A stretch of DNA of 64,000 bases from Flavobacterium tagetis (GTDB taxonomy: Bacteria > Bacteroidota > Bacteroidia > Flavobacteriales > Flavobacteriaceae). The DNA is taken from assembly GCF_016735615.1 (NCBI RefSeq), contig NZ_JAERSF010000006.1, positions 62,001 to 126,000 of the forward strand, written 5' to 3'. The stretch's first letter is position 1, and the number at the start of each line of letters is the position of its first letter. The notes under the pieces are model-generated. The model was not told where the DNA came from and did not search any database. It worked only from the letters and a program-made list of their open reading frames with translations. Positions 50,735 through 61,130 of this stretch are shown one piece after another. A program made the position numbers and the translations under genes.

Positions 50735-51946
50735 ATGGCAATTGGAGTTGGCGGATCAACTATAGATATTGAATTAGAAAAAATACAAAACATGACGCTT
50801 GGCGTTGTGCCAATCGGACTTCCTGAGTATAAACAGCGTATTAAAAAAGCGGTTGCTTTAATGAAAGAACAAAATTGCAAAGCGCTTTATGTAAATGCTG
50901 GAACAAATCTGTATTATTTTACAGGAACAAAATGGAATCCGTCTGAACGTATGGTTGGCGCGATAATTCTCGAAGATGAAACGGTTGAATATATTGTTCC
51001 GAAATTTGAAGAAGGTACTTTTAAAACTTTCATGAAAGTTGAAGGAAACCTAAACTTCTGGGAAGAACATGAAAGCCCATCTGAATTGTTTGGGAATATT
51101 CTAAAAATTAAAAATATAACTGACGGCAATATTGCGCTGGATGAATCGGCTGCTTTTTTTCTAATTGACGCAATCTCAAAAGCAAATCCAAATTTCAATT
51201 TTGTAAACGCTCAGCCTATAACTGCGGGATGCAGAATGCATAAATCGGCAAATGAAATCGCTATTATTCAAAAAGCGAAAGACATAACGATGACTGTTCA
51301 GAAAGCAGCGGCAAGTATTTTATATCCAGGAATTCCAGTAAGTACAGTTGTCGATTTTATCCATAGAGCGCATATTAAGGCTGGTATTGCATCGGGTTCT
51401 TATTTCTGTATTGTTCTTTTCGGAGAAGATTCACAGTATCCTCACGGAGTTACTTCTCCTCAAAATTTAGTTGACAATGATGTGGTTTTAATTGATACTG
51501 GATGCCGTTTAGAAGGTTATTTGTCTGATATCACCAGAACTTATGTGTACGGAACTCCAAGTGACGAGCATAGAAAAATTTGGAATCTTGAAAAAGCAAC
51601 TCAAAAAGCAGCTTTTGATGCCGCTCAAATTGGAGTAACATGTGGTTCTGTAGATGATGCTGCACGTAAAGTTTTAGCAGAAGCTGGTTTAAGCGGAGAT
51701 TACGAAATTCCAGGATTGCCACACCGAGTGGGTCACGGAACAGGTTTAGATATTCATGAATATCCTTATTTAGTAAGAGGTAATCAAACTATCCTGAAAG
51801 AAGGAATGGTAGTTAGTAATGAGCCTATGATCTGTATGCCAGGTCAATTTGGTATTCGTCATGAAGATCATTTTTATATGACGACTGAAGGCCCTAAATG
51901 GTTTACTGAACCTATGCAGAGTATTGATAATCCGTTTGGATTATAG
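50735..51946 (+). CDS. M24B Xaa-Pro aminopeptidase family
   Basis: 403 residues, cytoplasmic. An N-terminal creatinase-like domain precedes the pita-bread metallopeptidase domain. The metal ligands are visible: Asp254 (LIDTG), Asp265 (LSDITRTY), His334 (RVGHGTGLD), Glu363 (VVSNEPM) and Glu377 (IRHEDHF). It would remove the N-terminal residue from Xaa-Pro peptides. It has its own terminator at 51978-52005 and is divergent from the S37 gene. A second M24B gene is at the end of the window. Confidence 0.9.
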   Translation: MAIGVGGSTIDIELEKIQNMTLGVVPIGLPEYKQRIKKAVALMKEQNCKALYVNAGTNLYYFTGTKWNPSERMVGAIILEDETVEYIVPKFEEGTFKTFMKVEGNLNFWEEHESPSELFGNILKIKNITDGNIALDESAAFFLIDAISKANPNFNFVNAQPITAGCRMHKSANEIAIIQKAKDITMTVQKAAASILYPGIPVSTVVDFIHRAHIKAGIASGSYFCIVLFGEDSQYPHGVTSPQNLVDNDVVLIDTGCRLEGYLSDITRTYVYGTPSDEHRKIWNLEKATQKAAFDAAQIGVTCGSVDDAARKVLAEAGLSGDYEIPGLPHRVGHGTGLDIHEYPYLVRGNQTILKEGMVVSNEPMICMPGQFGIRHEDHFYMTTEGPKWFTEPMQSIDNPFGL

Positions 51947-51977
51947 ATTAAAAATAATTTTTATTTAATAAAGCACA

Positions 51978-52005
51978 AAAGAGCTGTTATTTAAGATGGC
52001 TCTTT
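51978..52005 (+). terminator. Terminator of the Xaa-Pro aminopeptidase gene
   Basis: AAAGAGC (51978-51984) and GCTCTTT (51999-52005) form a 7-bp stem followed by CTTTT. Confidence 0.65.
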
Positions 52006-52024
52006 CTTTTATTAAATATATGTC

Positions 52025-52089
52025 GCTCCTCTGGAGCTTTTTGATCTTTGACGATGGTTTTTTCTATAAATATTTTGCTTCTCCGAAGC
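52025..52089. repeat. Two short GC-richer hairpins (REP-like)
   Basis: GCTCC-TCT-GGAGC (52025-52037) and GCTTC-TCC-GAAGC (52077-52089) are two small perfect hairpins about 40 bases apart in the same orientation, both followed by TTT. They resemble the 21993 repeats in design (5-base arms, 3-base centre) but not in sequence. Confidence 0.65.
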
Positions 52090-52103
52090 TTTGAAAAAAA
52101 AGA

Positions 52104-52124
52104 GGCTGTCTCAAATAGACAGCC
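52104..52124. terminator. Bidirectional terminator
   Basis: GGCTGTCT (52104-52111) and AGACAGCC (52117-52124) form a perfect 8-bp stem, with A-rich and T-rich flanks on the two sides, between the convergent M24 and M43 genes. Confidence 0.85.
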
Positions 52125-52149
52125 CTTTTCATTTTAACTAAATTAACTA

Positions 52150-55100
52150 TTACTCAACCAATAATTTTTTCTTTTCTACAAATTTTCCATCTGTAGCCAC
52201 AACAATATAAACTCCTTTATTTAAATATTTAAGAGAATAAACTGTTGTATTATGGATCGTATCTACCAAGTGGCCTGTGCTATTGTAAATTGACACTTTA
52301 ACTTTATTGATATCAATGTTTTCAAAAGTAAAGTTTACAACGTCTGAAGCTGGGTTTGGATACATTGTGAATGCCTTTGCTGTATTTGTATTTATACCAG
52401 GCAAACCAGCACTTCCTGATTGCAAATCAATTGTATGAGAAGCACTCCATTGACTAAAAGCCGTTCCATTTATTGCTCTTACTCTAAATTCATATACAGT
52501 TTGAGTTCCTTGTTTTGGAATCCATAAATAATATGTTGTAGAAGTTCCAGCAGATGTCCATCCTGAAGAAGTATTCAATTGCACTTCATAAGATGCTGCA
52601 TCTGTAGATGTTGCCCAAGAAGCGTAAAACCCTGATGAGTAAACACCCGCATTTTCAAGATTAGCTGGAATTGTCAAAGTTGCTGGATTTGGCGGTACAG
52701 AAGTTCCTGCTTGAACAGTATAATCTTCGATTTCACCATCTCCTAGATTTCCACAAGTTGAAGACGGATTAGCATTATATTTCATTACAACTCTCATTCT
52801 GGTAGTTCCTGTAAATGATTGAGGCGTAAAACTTGTCGTTACTGCACTATTTGATGAGATATTATTAATTACTTTTTCAGATGCTTCAAACTGATTGTTT
52901 TTATTGTAATCAATCCAAACTCCCCAATATTCAGTATATGCAGAACCACTAAAACCTGGAGTTAAAGTAACGCTTGTATTTGCATTCGGATTTAGAGTGA
53001 TAACTTTCGAAGTATAATCTGCGTAACCGTTTGTTTCTTTTCCAGATGCGTTTACAAAACTTCCTACTGCTACAGAACTTATGTATTCGTAACTATTTGC
53101 GCCTTGTGCGGTACACAATGGAGCTGCTGGAATTGCTATGGTAACCACGTTAGAATAAGCAGAATAATCAGAACCTGATTTTGCTCTAGCTCTATATTTA
53201 TAAGTCGCATCAGCAGTTAAACCTGTATTAGTATATGTGGCAACAGTATTAGCTAGTGTAGCAATTTCTGCATAAACATCATCTGAACCTGCTCTTTCAA
53301 TAATTACATTTGTTGCATTTGTTGCATTATTAGTCCAGTTAAGCACAGCTTGTAAATTAGTTACAGTTGCCGTTAAATTTGTTGGAGCCAATACTGTATT
53401 TGTTGTTTGTACTCCTGCTAGAATTGGTTCGTTTGGTTTTGTATTATAAGCATAATCTAAAACGGTATATCCTACTCCACCAGCTTCTACTTTTACATGC
53501 ATCCATCCGTAGCAAACACGTCCTCTGCTTGTATATTCAAAACCAACATATCCCGTTTTATTATCCCAAGTTGTATAGGTCGCAGTTCTCAAATCTAATT
53601 GATTTGGATATGCCCCTGGCGCTGCAAAATTACTAGAAGCTCCGATAGAAGTACCTTGTGATAAGAATGATATATTTCTTGTTCCAGCTTCAGAAACCAG
53701 TCTTTTTCCGTAAGTTTCTATTTTTAAAGCCGCCGCAGCATATTGCCATGCTCCATACTCCGTATTGTCTCCAATACCCATATCAAAATACTGCCAAGTC
53801 GATGCTGCATTCGCCGTATAATCAGGATTGTTTACATAAAACACTCCGTAAGGCGCATCAAATTTCAAATTGATTGTTTTAGTAGCAGTATCCAAAGTAG
53901 CTATTCCGCCTGTAATTGCTGCATCTTTAAAAGTTACTGTAATAACAGCATCATTTGTTGTATTGTGTGCAGTTGCTTTTCCTGTAAAAGAAAGCACTGT
54001 TTTAGTATTGCTTTCAAGAGTTAAAACTGCAGTTAAACCAGCTGGCACACCTGTAATTGTATAGTCAGTTCCTGCTGTAAAAGTACCGCTGCTTTTTGTA
54101 AATGTACCATTATTAGTACTCAAAGCAATTGTCGCTGTTGAAGTTATGCTTCCATCATTTAATTCAGCTTCATACAATGTTTCTGGCGATAAAGTTGTTG
54201 CCGTTTTATCGGTCATTCCTGTGTAAATTGGAGTGTTCGGTTTTGTATTATAAGCATATTCCAAAATTGTATATCCGTCACCATCCGCATTTACTTTCAC
54301 CTTAAACCATCCATAACATGTAAGACCATCCATTAAATAATCAAATCCTACATAACCTGTTTTTCCGTCCCAAGTTGTGTAACTCGCTGTTCTTAAATCC
54401 AGCTGATTTGGATATGCACCCGGAGCAGTCATATTACTAGTTGGACCAACGGCTGTATTCGAATTCAATAATGAGATATTTCTTGTTCCAGTTTCGCAAA
54501 CTAGTCTTTTTGCATAAGTTTCAATTTTTAAGGCATTAGCAGCATAACGCCAGCCTCCAAATGCACGATCGTCTCCTTTTGCGATTTCAAAATATTTCCA
54601 TGTCAATGCAGACGAAACTGTCACATCTGGCATGTCTACAAAAAAGATTCCGTATGGATCTGAGAATTTAAAATTGAAAAACAAAGAGGTACAAGATAAA
54701 TCAGTTGTTCCTCCTGTAAAAGCTGCAGGTAAAAAACTAATTCCTCCTGACGCATTATTGCTTAATGCATGATTAGTTGCTTTGCCAGTTAATGTAACCG
54801 TAATTTGATTGTTGGAATTTACAGTAAGTACAGGTGTAATTCCTGCTGGGAAAGTATGTGTAAAATGAGTGCCTGCTGTCAAAGTCCCAGAAGAAACCGC
54901 AAAAGTTTTGGTGCCGTTTAGTTTGATTATGGATGAAGTATCAAAAGAACCATCATTTATAACTGCTTCTTTAAAAGCTACAGCCGATGCAGTAAGTGTG
55001 CTTCCTGTAGAATTTACGCCAGTATCAATTAAGTTTTGTGCCTGCCATAACGATTTTCTTGCAGGATGTTCCAAAGCCGCCAACATTCTATCAATCTGAC

Positions 55101-55995
55101 CTTGCGTATACATTTTATAACAGCCTTGCGCTCCATTATAACCCATGTAATTTTCAAAATTTACTTTATCACCACTGCAATTTGTTCCTGGAGTACATCC
55201 TAAAGTATGTTTTCCGTCTTCCGCAGGAGTATCAGCAACTTCATCAGTTCCTGTGCAACCTCCTTCAAAAGTATGAATCAGATTAAGGAAATGACCAAAC
55301 TCGTGAGTTAGTGTTGCAGAGAATTCTTTACTATATGAGTTATCGTATAAATAAGCTCCATTGAAAACAACACGAGCTGTATTGTTTGCTGTCATGTCTG
55401 AACTAGGATACCAAGCCACACCTGAATTATTCGTAGCGCCGTCATTGTACAAATCATTCTGTATATAGACATTCATATATTTTGTATTGTCCCAAGCGTC
55501 GGCAGCAATCTGGTCATCGTAGCCTCCACCGTTTCCGTAACCGTTCTTAGTAGGATGGAATACAACTCCTGTCGTACAGCCACCATTCGGATCTTTTTTA
55601 GCGAGTTTAAATTCGATATTTAAAGTTCCGCGTCGCGCTTGAAAAAAAGATTCAACGGTTTGATAATCTGCATTTCGACCATTAAAATCATCATTAAGTT
55701 GAACTAAGTGGTTGACAATTTTTTCGTACGTCACCGTTTTTCCGCCTTGTACATCCCCATAAATATGAAATACTACTGGAATTGTGTAAGTAACTGCAGC
55801 CGTTTTTGCCGTTGAAGATTTACGCTGTGCCGCAAAATTTTTACTAAAAACATCAAAGTTTTTTTTCTCTTGAAGTGCATGTGGATTATTCCGGTACACT
55901 TTTTCATTTTCTTCGCTTGTCCGACAAGGCAAACCTTGTGCGCTAATTTTCACTGAACTGAAAATCAGAAAGCAGATTAGTAATTTTAATTTCAT
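52150..55995 (-). CDS. Secreted M43-type metalloprotease with type IX secretion sorting domain
   Basis: About 1281 residues. A signal peptide (LLICFLIFSSVKISAQ) and propeptide lead to an M43/pappalysin catalytic domain: LTHEFGHFLNLIH, i.e. HExxHxxGxxH-like with His231, Glu232, His235 and His241 counted from ATG 55995. Two copies of a 150-residue module follow, each ending CYGW and AYNTKPN, then a fibronectin-type III unit, a GEVED domain (GDGEIEDYTV), another Ig/FnIII-like unit and a C-terminal Por sorting domain (MYPNPASDVVNF ... KGVYIVVATDGKFVEKKKLLV). ATG 55995 is preferred over 56013 because the -7 element at 56025 leaves little leader before the longer start. It should act outside the cell. 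Confidence 0.92.
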   Translation of the reverse strand: MKLKLLICFLIFSSVKISAQGLPCRTSEENEKVYRNNPHALQEKKNFDVFSKNFAAQRKSSTAKTAAVTYTIPVVFHIYGDVQGGKTVTYEKIVNHLVQLNDDFNGRNADYQTVESFFQARRGTLNIEFKLAKKDPNGGCTTGVVFHPTKNGYGNGGGYDDQIAADAWDNTKYMNVYIQNDLYNDGATNNSGVAWYPSSDMTANNTARVVFNGAYLYDNSYSKEFSATLTHEFGHFLNLIHTFEGGCTGTDEVADTPAEDGKHTLGCTPGTNCSGDKVNFENYMGYNGAQGCYKMYTQGQIDRMLAALEHPARKSLWQAQNLIDTGVNSTGSTLTASAVAFKEAVINDGSFDTSSIIKLNGTKTFAVSSGTLTAGTHFTHTFPAGITPVLTVNSNNQITVTLTGKATNHALSNNASGGISFLPAAFTGGTTDLSCTSLFFNFKFSDPYGIFFVDMPDVTVSSALTWKYFEIAKGDDRAFGGWRYAANALKIETYAKRLVCETGTRNISLLNSNTAVGPTSNMTAPGAYPNQLDLRTASYTTWDGKTGYVGFDYLMDGLTCYGWFKVKVNADGDGYTILEYAYNTKPNTPIYTGMTDKTATTLSPETLYEAELNDGSITSTATIALSTNNGTFTKSSGTFTAGTDYTITGVPAGLTAVLTLESNTKTVLSFTGKATAHNTTNDAVITVTFKDAAITGGIATLDTATKTINLKFDAPYGVFYVNNPDYTANAASTWQYFDMGIGDNTEYGAWQYAAAALKIETYGKRLVSEAGTRNISFLSQGTSIGASSNFAAPGAYPNQLDLRTATYTTWDNKTGYVGFEYTSRGRVCYGWMHVKVEAGGVGYTVLDYAYNTKPNEPILAGVQTTNTVLAPTNLTATVTNLQAVLNWTNNATNATNVIIERAGSDDVYAEIATLANTVATYTNTGLTADATYKYRARAKSGSDYSAYSNVVTIAIPAAPLCTAQGANSYEYISSVAVGSFVNASGKETNGYADYTSKVITLNPNANTSVTLTPGFSGSAYTEYWGVWIDYNKNNQFEASEKVINNISSNSAVTTSFTPQSFTGTTRMRVVMKYNANPSSTCGNLGDGEIEDYTVQAGTSVPPNPATLTIPANLENAGVYSSGFYASWATSTDAASYEVQLNTSSGWTSAGTSTTYYLWIPKQGTQTVYEFRVRAINGTAFSQWSASHTIDLQSGSAGLPGINTNTAKAFTMYPNPASDVVNFTFENIDINKVKVSIYNSTGHLVDTIHNTTVYSLKYLNKGVYIVVATDGKFVEKKKLLVE

Positions 55996-56024
55996 TTGTT
56001 TAGTTTTTTTCATTAGTAATTGAT

Positions 56025-56032
56025 CAAAGTTA
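56025..56032 (-). promoter_or_regulatory. -7 element of the M43 protease gene
   Basis: TAACTTTG on the minus strand is an exact TAnnTTTG match. It puts transcription start near 56019 and supports ATG 55995 rather than 56013. Confidence 0.5.
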
Positions 56033-56211
56033 CCGCGGAAGCTTCTATCTTTCTGATAGTATTTTATTCAGAATTAATACATAATTATCATATTTTTAAC
56101 CATAAAAAAACACATAATTAAAAAATATTCATAATTATACATTAAAATCCAACCTCAAAAAACATATTAAAAACCTTACTCTTCCCTTGCAAATACTATA
56201 AAAACAAAAAA

Positions 56212-56231
56212 CCAGCACTTAAAAGTGCTGG
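56212..56231 (-). terminator. Terminator of the SusCD operon
   Basis: CCAGCACTT and AAGTGCTGG form a 9-bp stem with an AA loop, followed on the minus strand by a T-rich tract. It lies 28 bases after the SusD stop. Confidence 0.88.
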
Positions 56232-56259
56232 CTCAAAAACAAATTAAACTAACTCAAAA

Positions 56260-57717
56260 TTAAAATTTGTCCCAAAAAATCTTTGTTGTCATTAAATCCC
56301 CGCCTATTGCAGCTGAAGCTGCTTCATAATTAGCTGTATTCAATGTCTTATCAGATGTAGAATAAATATTTCTAACCGGAACTTTACCATCAGCTTCTTG
56401 CACAGCCGTTGGAGGCGCCACAAGTATTGGATAATCTAGTCTTCTATACTCTGTCCACGCCTCAAAACCACGATTGTAGTATGCTATCCAAAGTTGGTAT
56501 GCAATTTTCTGCTTGTCTGTTCCTGTTGCTGTTGCAAAAGCCACATCAGGGCGTGCTAAGTAAGTTTGAATATCAGCGTTGGCAACTCCCCAAAATTTCA
56601 TACTTGCTTCTATTCCTTTTGTGTAGTATGTTGCGGCATCGGCACCAACGTTAAAGCCTCGGCTTGCCGCTTCTGCCAATAAAAAACAAGTTTCGGTATA
56701 ATCGAATATTACTCCTGGATTTGTTTTTTCTCTTAACCTTTCTCCCGTGCTCGTATAATTGGCATAAGTAACTTGTTGCGCATACGGTGCACCTTTATAC
56801 TCCCCGTCTATTTTTGATTCTGGGTCAAAGAAAAAGTCACGTCTAGGATCTTCTTTTCCGTTTAGCTCATTAACAAAAATTTCTGCAATGTTGATTTGAT
56901 TCTCACTTACTAAACTATTGTATAGCGGATTCATATCTACATTTGAAGAAAAATATTGAAACAATGCAGTATCTTCTTCTTTACTCATAACTCCTGAGTT
57001 GAAAGCACTTTCTACCATTGCTTTTGCTTTTGCAGCATCAACATCAGCAAGATGCAATCCCATTTTTAGCTTTACGCTATTGGCTAAAGTCTTCCATTTT
57101 GACACATCACCTTGAAAAATCAAATCAGCTTTTCCAAAACTTTCATTTTCATCATTCAAATTTGCAATGGCAACATCCAAACGAGCAGCCAAATCAAAAT
57201 AAATGGTTTTCGCATCATCATATTTAGGAAGCGGAAATTTTTTAATATCTAAAGCTTCCGAATACGCAACATTCCCAAATAAATCTACAAGAGTCTGATA
57301 AGCCATTATAATTTGAATTTCTAAAATAGCAAGCTGATTTTTCTTTACCGCTTCTTCAACAGGACCTAATACTTTTGTATTTTGAATCTCTTTTTGTGCA
57401 TTAGTCAAATCTTGCAATACATCTCTGTATAATGTTACTGCATGCGAGCTCCCTAAGTTTCTTTTTGCCTGATTATAATTAGCCTCATCTGTATAAGTTG
57501 CTGTTGACCAATGCTGTGCGTAAGCTCTAAAATTATTTGAATTTACTGAAGCATTCGTTAAAAAGTAAGCATAGTTAACCTGCGCATTGGTCATCAATGC
57601 GCTTGGTAGGGCAGTTTCATAAGCTTTTTCATTTTTGTTCATGTCATCTAAGTTATCACATGACACCACTGCACATAAAACAGCTCCTGCAAAAAATATT
57701 GTTTTTATAATTCTCAT
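56260..57717 (-). CDS. SusD/RagB-family nutrient-binding lipoprotein
   Basis: 485 residues. The lipoprotein signal ends FAGAVLCAVVSC with Cys at about 20. The rest is a SusD-like TPR-type fold of the SusD_2 group: LMTNAQVNYAYFLTNASVNS, AQHWSTATYTDEANY, GFEAWTEYRRLDYPIL. The WTEYRR phrase near the C-terminus is a hallmark. It binds substrate on the surface and feeds the adjacent SusC barrel. The gene starts 11 bases after the SusC stop. Peptide rather than glycan is the likely substrate, given the peptidase genes around. Confidence 0.9.
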   Translation of the reverse strand: MRIIKTIFFAGAVLCAVVSCDNLDDMNKNEKAYETALPSALMTNAQVNYAYFLTNASVNSNNFRAYAQHWSTATYTDEANYNQAKRNLGSSHAVTLYRDVLQDLTNAQKEIQNTKVLGPVEEAVKKNQLAILEIQIIMAYQTLVDLFGNVAYSEALDIKKFPLPKYDDAKTIYFDLAARLDVAIANLNDENESFGKADLIFQGDVSKWKTLANSVKLKMGLHLADVDAAKAKAMVESAFNSGVMSKEEDTALFQYFSSNVDMNPLYNSLVSENQINIAEIFVNELNGKEDPRRDFFFDPESKIDGEYKGAPYAQQVTYANYTSTGERLREKTNPGVIFDYTETCFLLAEAASRGFNVGADAATYYTKGIEASMKFWGVANADIQTYLARPDVAFATATGTDKQKIAYQLWIAYYNRGFEAWTEYRRLDYPILVAPPTAVQEADGKVPVRNIYSTSDKTLNTANYEAASAAIGGDLMTTKIFWDKF

Positions 57718-57728
57718 GTCTTTATTTT

Positions 57729-60700
57729 TTAGAATTGAACTTTCATAGTAAAACTGTACTCTTTTGTTGTTGGCAATACTCCAGTTTGAAAGCCCTGTAA
57801 ATTACCCGAAGACGCTCCTGCTTCAGGATCTGCATAAGGCAGATTTTTATGAATGATCCATAAATTACTTCCATTTACAGCAAAAACCATATTGCTGATA
57901 AATGTGTTTTCTATAAATCTTTTTGGAAGTCTATAGCTCAAACCAACTTCGCGCAGCTTTACATATGATGCATCATACACATATTCCTGCTGAGGCATAG
58001 CATTGTAAAAAAAGTATCCGTCTGTTCCAGTTACACTTGCTGTTACATTATTTGGCGTACCATCTTGCTTAACACCATCTAGTAATATTCCACCGCCATC
58101 AGCAACTGGCTCACGTTGAGGAACTCCATTATGATTTTTACTTACTGTACTTTCGTAAATTCCTGTTGCATGTCCGTATTGCTGATCTAGAGAATAAACA
58201 TCTCCACCTTTTTTAACATCAATCAAGAAATTGAAAGAAATGTTTTTGTACGTTAAAACATTATTAAAACCTCCAATCCAATCTGGAGCCACATTACCAA
58301 TTACTGCTCCTGCAGTTTGCAAGTATCTTCCGTTTGAACGAATTACTTTTTCTCCGTTTAAATAAGTATATCCAGAACCTACTAGCTGTCCTACTGGCTT
58401 ACCAACTTCTGCCACATAATTTACTCCTTGGAATGATCCCAATGAAATCTGACTTGCTCCTCCTAAAGAGATTACCTCATTTTTATTGGTTGACCAGTTC
58501 ACCGTAGCTTGCCATGAAAAATCTTTAGTTTTTATTGGAGTTGCATTTACGGTTACCTCAAATCCTTTGTTCTGAACATTTCCAGCATTGATCCACGCTC
58601 TAGTATATCCTGTTTGTGTTGGAGTTTCTATAGACAGAATCTGATTTGTTGTATTAGTTTTGTAATAAGAAAAATCAACTCCTAATCTGTTCTTGAAAAA
58701 TTTAAGCTCAAGACCAGCCTCTACTCCTTTTGTCAACTCACTTTTCAAGTCAGAATTACTTTTATCATTATCTGTAGAAAAACGAACTCCGCCAGGTCCA
58801 AAGTTGAAATTCTTAGGGTAAAGTGTAGAAGTTACCGCAAATGGCGCATCGTTTCCTGTTTCTGCATAATTCAGACGCAATTTTCCAAATGACAGCCAAT
58901 CTGCTTTAATATGATTACTGAAAATATAAGTAGCTGTAATCGATGGATAAGAATAGGTATTATTATCTTTTGGCAAAGTAGACGATTGATCTACTCTATA
59001 AGTTCCCTCAAGGAAATACGTATCAAGGAAATTAAAACTCGCCATTCCGTAAATACTATTTGTTCCTAGAGTTACATGTTGTTCTTCTGGGCTTGTAATC
59101 CCGTCAATTGAATTAGTCAAGGCATAAATTCCCGGAACAACCAATCCTCCATTTGTTAACGCATAAATAGAATTATTAACCGAACGTCTTGAGTTTCCTC
59201 CCAACATACCATTAAAACTGATTCCATCAGTAATAGCCGTTTTGAAATTCAACACTAAATCTAAATTGATCTCGCGGAAGTTTTTATCAAATCTAGAATA
59301 TTGACCAAGACCATTTGGTGTTCTTTTAGAACCTACAGCAATGCGTTCTTCTTGCAATTGATGATAAAAATCTACTGCGCCACGACCCATAATATCAAAC
59401 CAATTGGTAACTTCTGTTTTCACCACTACATTACCAAAGAAACGATCTCTTTTTAATGAGTTGTAATTATTGTAGCGCTGAAAATACGGGTTATCATGAA
59501 ATTGCACTCTTAAATCGGTTGGACCGTATACATTCCATGTGGTATTTTTACCTGTTAATTCATAAGCATCTTTTAGATCTTGAAAATCTGCATTAGTTGT
59601 GTACCATTGTCTAACACTACTTAAATAGTTATTTCCACCATCACCATACCCTGTTTCGTTCATTCCAATAGCATCAGATGTCAAATAGTTTGCTGATGTA
59701 GAAATTCTCGTTTTTGGCGTAACTTTATAACTTCCAGAAAAATTAAAATTGTCTTTTCTGTTATTGCTATTAGGAAGGATTGCTTGCTGCTGATTGTAAT
59801 TGGTATAACCAAATCTAAAATCTCCTTGATCATTTGCGGCCGAAAAAGATATGCTATTAATATACGTTAAGCTGTTTTGATAAAAACTGTTTGGATCATT
59901 TTTAACAGCAGTATATGGAGTTGCTTTACCATAAGTTGGCAATTCTGGATAAAACGAATTCCAGTTATAAACCAGCAATGAAGGATCAAATTTTGGTCCC
60001 CAAGCCGCATCGTCGCTTGCTGTATAAGGATGCTCTCCACTGCCTAAATCAACAGTACCATAAAAATCACCATAACCTCCGCCGTACTGTTTCTGATATT
60101 CTGGCAAGGTTTTTTTATCTACTACTCCAATATTAACACCAGAGCTAAAATCAAATCCTAATCCACCTTTGGTTTTACTTCCTTTTTTTAGCGTTACGAT
60201 AATAACTCCATTTGAAGCTCTTGATCCGTACAATGCTGTAGCCGCCGCGCCTTTTAAAACGTTCATGGTTTCAATATCGTCTGGATTAATATCAGAAGCG
60301 GCATTTCCGTAATCGTAACCGCCTTTGTTTCCTCCAGATTTTTGATCAGCTGTATTGGTATTGTCATTATTCAATATAATTCCATCAACAACCCATAATG
60401 CTTGATTATTTCCCGTTAACGAACTAGTACCACGAATTACAACATTGGTAGAACCTCCGATGTTATTATTTCTTCTAATTTCTACACCGGCAATTTTACC
60501 TGAAATATTATTAGAAACGTTACCTGTATTTATTTTTGTAAGCTGATCTCCGTTTATTTCTTGTGTTGCATAACCAAGAGATTTTTTCTCTCTTTTAAGT
60601 CCCAATGCTGTAACCACAATTTCTTGCAATTGTGTAGATCCTGCGGTCATTTTTACGTTTACGCTGTTAGTACGTGCAGGAACCTCTTTAGTTTGCATTC

Positions 60701-60935
60701 CAATAAAGCTAAACACAAGCACCGCATTTGCATCAGCTTTTATTGAATATTTCCCATCAAAATCAGTCTGAGAACCTGTTTGAGTTCCTTTAACCAGTAT
60801 ACCCACACCTGGCAATGGAACCCCATTCTCATCTGAAACAATTCCTGACACAACCCGATCTTGGGCAAAGGTCAGTTTAGTCAACAGTACAAAAAAGAGT
60901 ACTGCAATTTTTCTAAAATTAATCTTCAATTTCAT
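57729..60935 (-). CDS. SusC/RagA-family TonB-linked outer-membrane transporter
   Basis: 1068 residues. The signal peptide ends LTKLTFAQ. A CarboxypepD_reg domain (RVVSGIVSDENGVPLPGVGI) precedes the plug (VVTALGLKREKKSLGYATQE; VVIRGTSSLTGNNQALWVVD; INPDDIETMNVLKGAAATAL; YGSRASNGVIIVTLKKG) and a long barrel. The pair with SusD imports large oligomers through a lid mechanism. With the T9SS protease and cytoplasmic and periplasmic peptidases next to it, oligopeptides are the probable cargo. About 250 bases of A+T-rich DNA upstream gave no clear promoter. Confidence 0.93.
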   Translation of the reverse strand: MKLKINFRKIAVLFFVLLTKLTFAQDRVVSGIVSDENGVPLPGVGILVKGTQTGSQTDFDGKYSIKADANAVLVFSFIGMQTKEVPARTNSVNVKMTAGSTQLQEIVVTALGLKREKKSLGYATQEINGDQLTKINTGNVSNNISGKIAGVEIRRNNNIGGSTNVVIRGTSSLTGNNQALWVVDGIILNNDNTNTADQKSGGNKGGYDYGNAASDINPDDIETMNVLKGAAATALYGSRASNGVIIVTLKKGSKTKGGLGFDFSSGVNIGVVDKKTLPEYQKQYGGGYGDFYGTVDLGSGEHPYTASDDAAWGPKFDPSLLVYNWNSFYPELPTYGKATPYTAVKNDPNSFYQNSLTYINSISFSAANDQGDFRFGYTNYNQQQAILPNSNNRKDNFNFSGSYKVTPKTRISTSANYLTSDAIGMNETGYGDGGNNYLSSVRQWYTTNADFQDLKDAYELTGKNTTWNVYGPTDLRVQFHDNPYFQRYNNYNSLKRDRFFGNVVVKTEVTNWFDIMGRGAVDFYHQLQEERIAVGSKRTPNGLGQYSRFDKNFREINLDLVLNFKTAITDGISFNGMLGGNSRRSVNNSIYALTNGGLVVPGIYALTNSIDGITSPEEQHVTLGTNSIYGMASFNFLDTYFLEGTYRVDQSSTLPKDNNTYSYPSITATYIFSNHIKADWLSFGKLRLNYAETGNDAPFAVTSTLYPKNFNFGPGGVRFSTDNDKSNSDLKSELTKGVEAGLELKFFKNRLGVDFSYYKTNTTNQILSIETPTQTGYTRAWINAGNVQNKGFEVTVNATPIKTKDFSWQATVNWSTNKNEVISLGGASQISLGSFQGVNYVAEVGKPVGQLVGSGYTYLNGEKVIRSNGRYLQTAGAVIGNVAPDWIGGFNNVLTYKNISFNFLIDVKKGGDVYSLDQQYGHATGIYESTVSKNHNGVPQREPVADGGGILLDGVKQDGTPNNVTASVTGTDGYFFYNAMPQQEYVYDASYVKLREVGLSYRLPKRFIENTFISNMVFAVNGSNLWIIHKNLPYADPEAGASSGNLQGFQTGVLPTTKEYSFTMKVQF

Positions 60936-61130
60936 AAAATGGTTTTATAATTAATGTGGCAAATATTTTGCTTTTTAGATAATTTTTCTGATAATATATT
61001 ACCGAAAAACCTGCTTATATTACCCTAAAAATGCCAATTCCGCAATTACACATTTACTATATTACCTTTTACAAAAAAAATCTAAATCAAACACTTAACT
61101 CAAAACCAAAAGAAATAAACACATAAAAAA

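Noticed and set aside
53367..55286. Several plus-strand frames inside the M43 protease gene
   Set aside because: They are antisense to a long, domain-supported gene, with no start signal or family motif.
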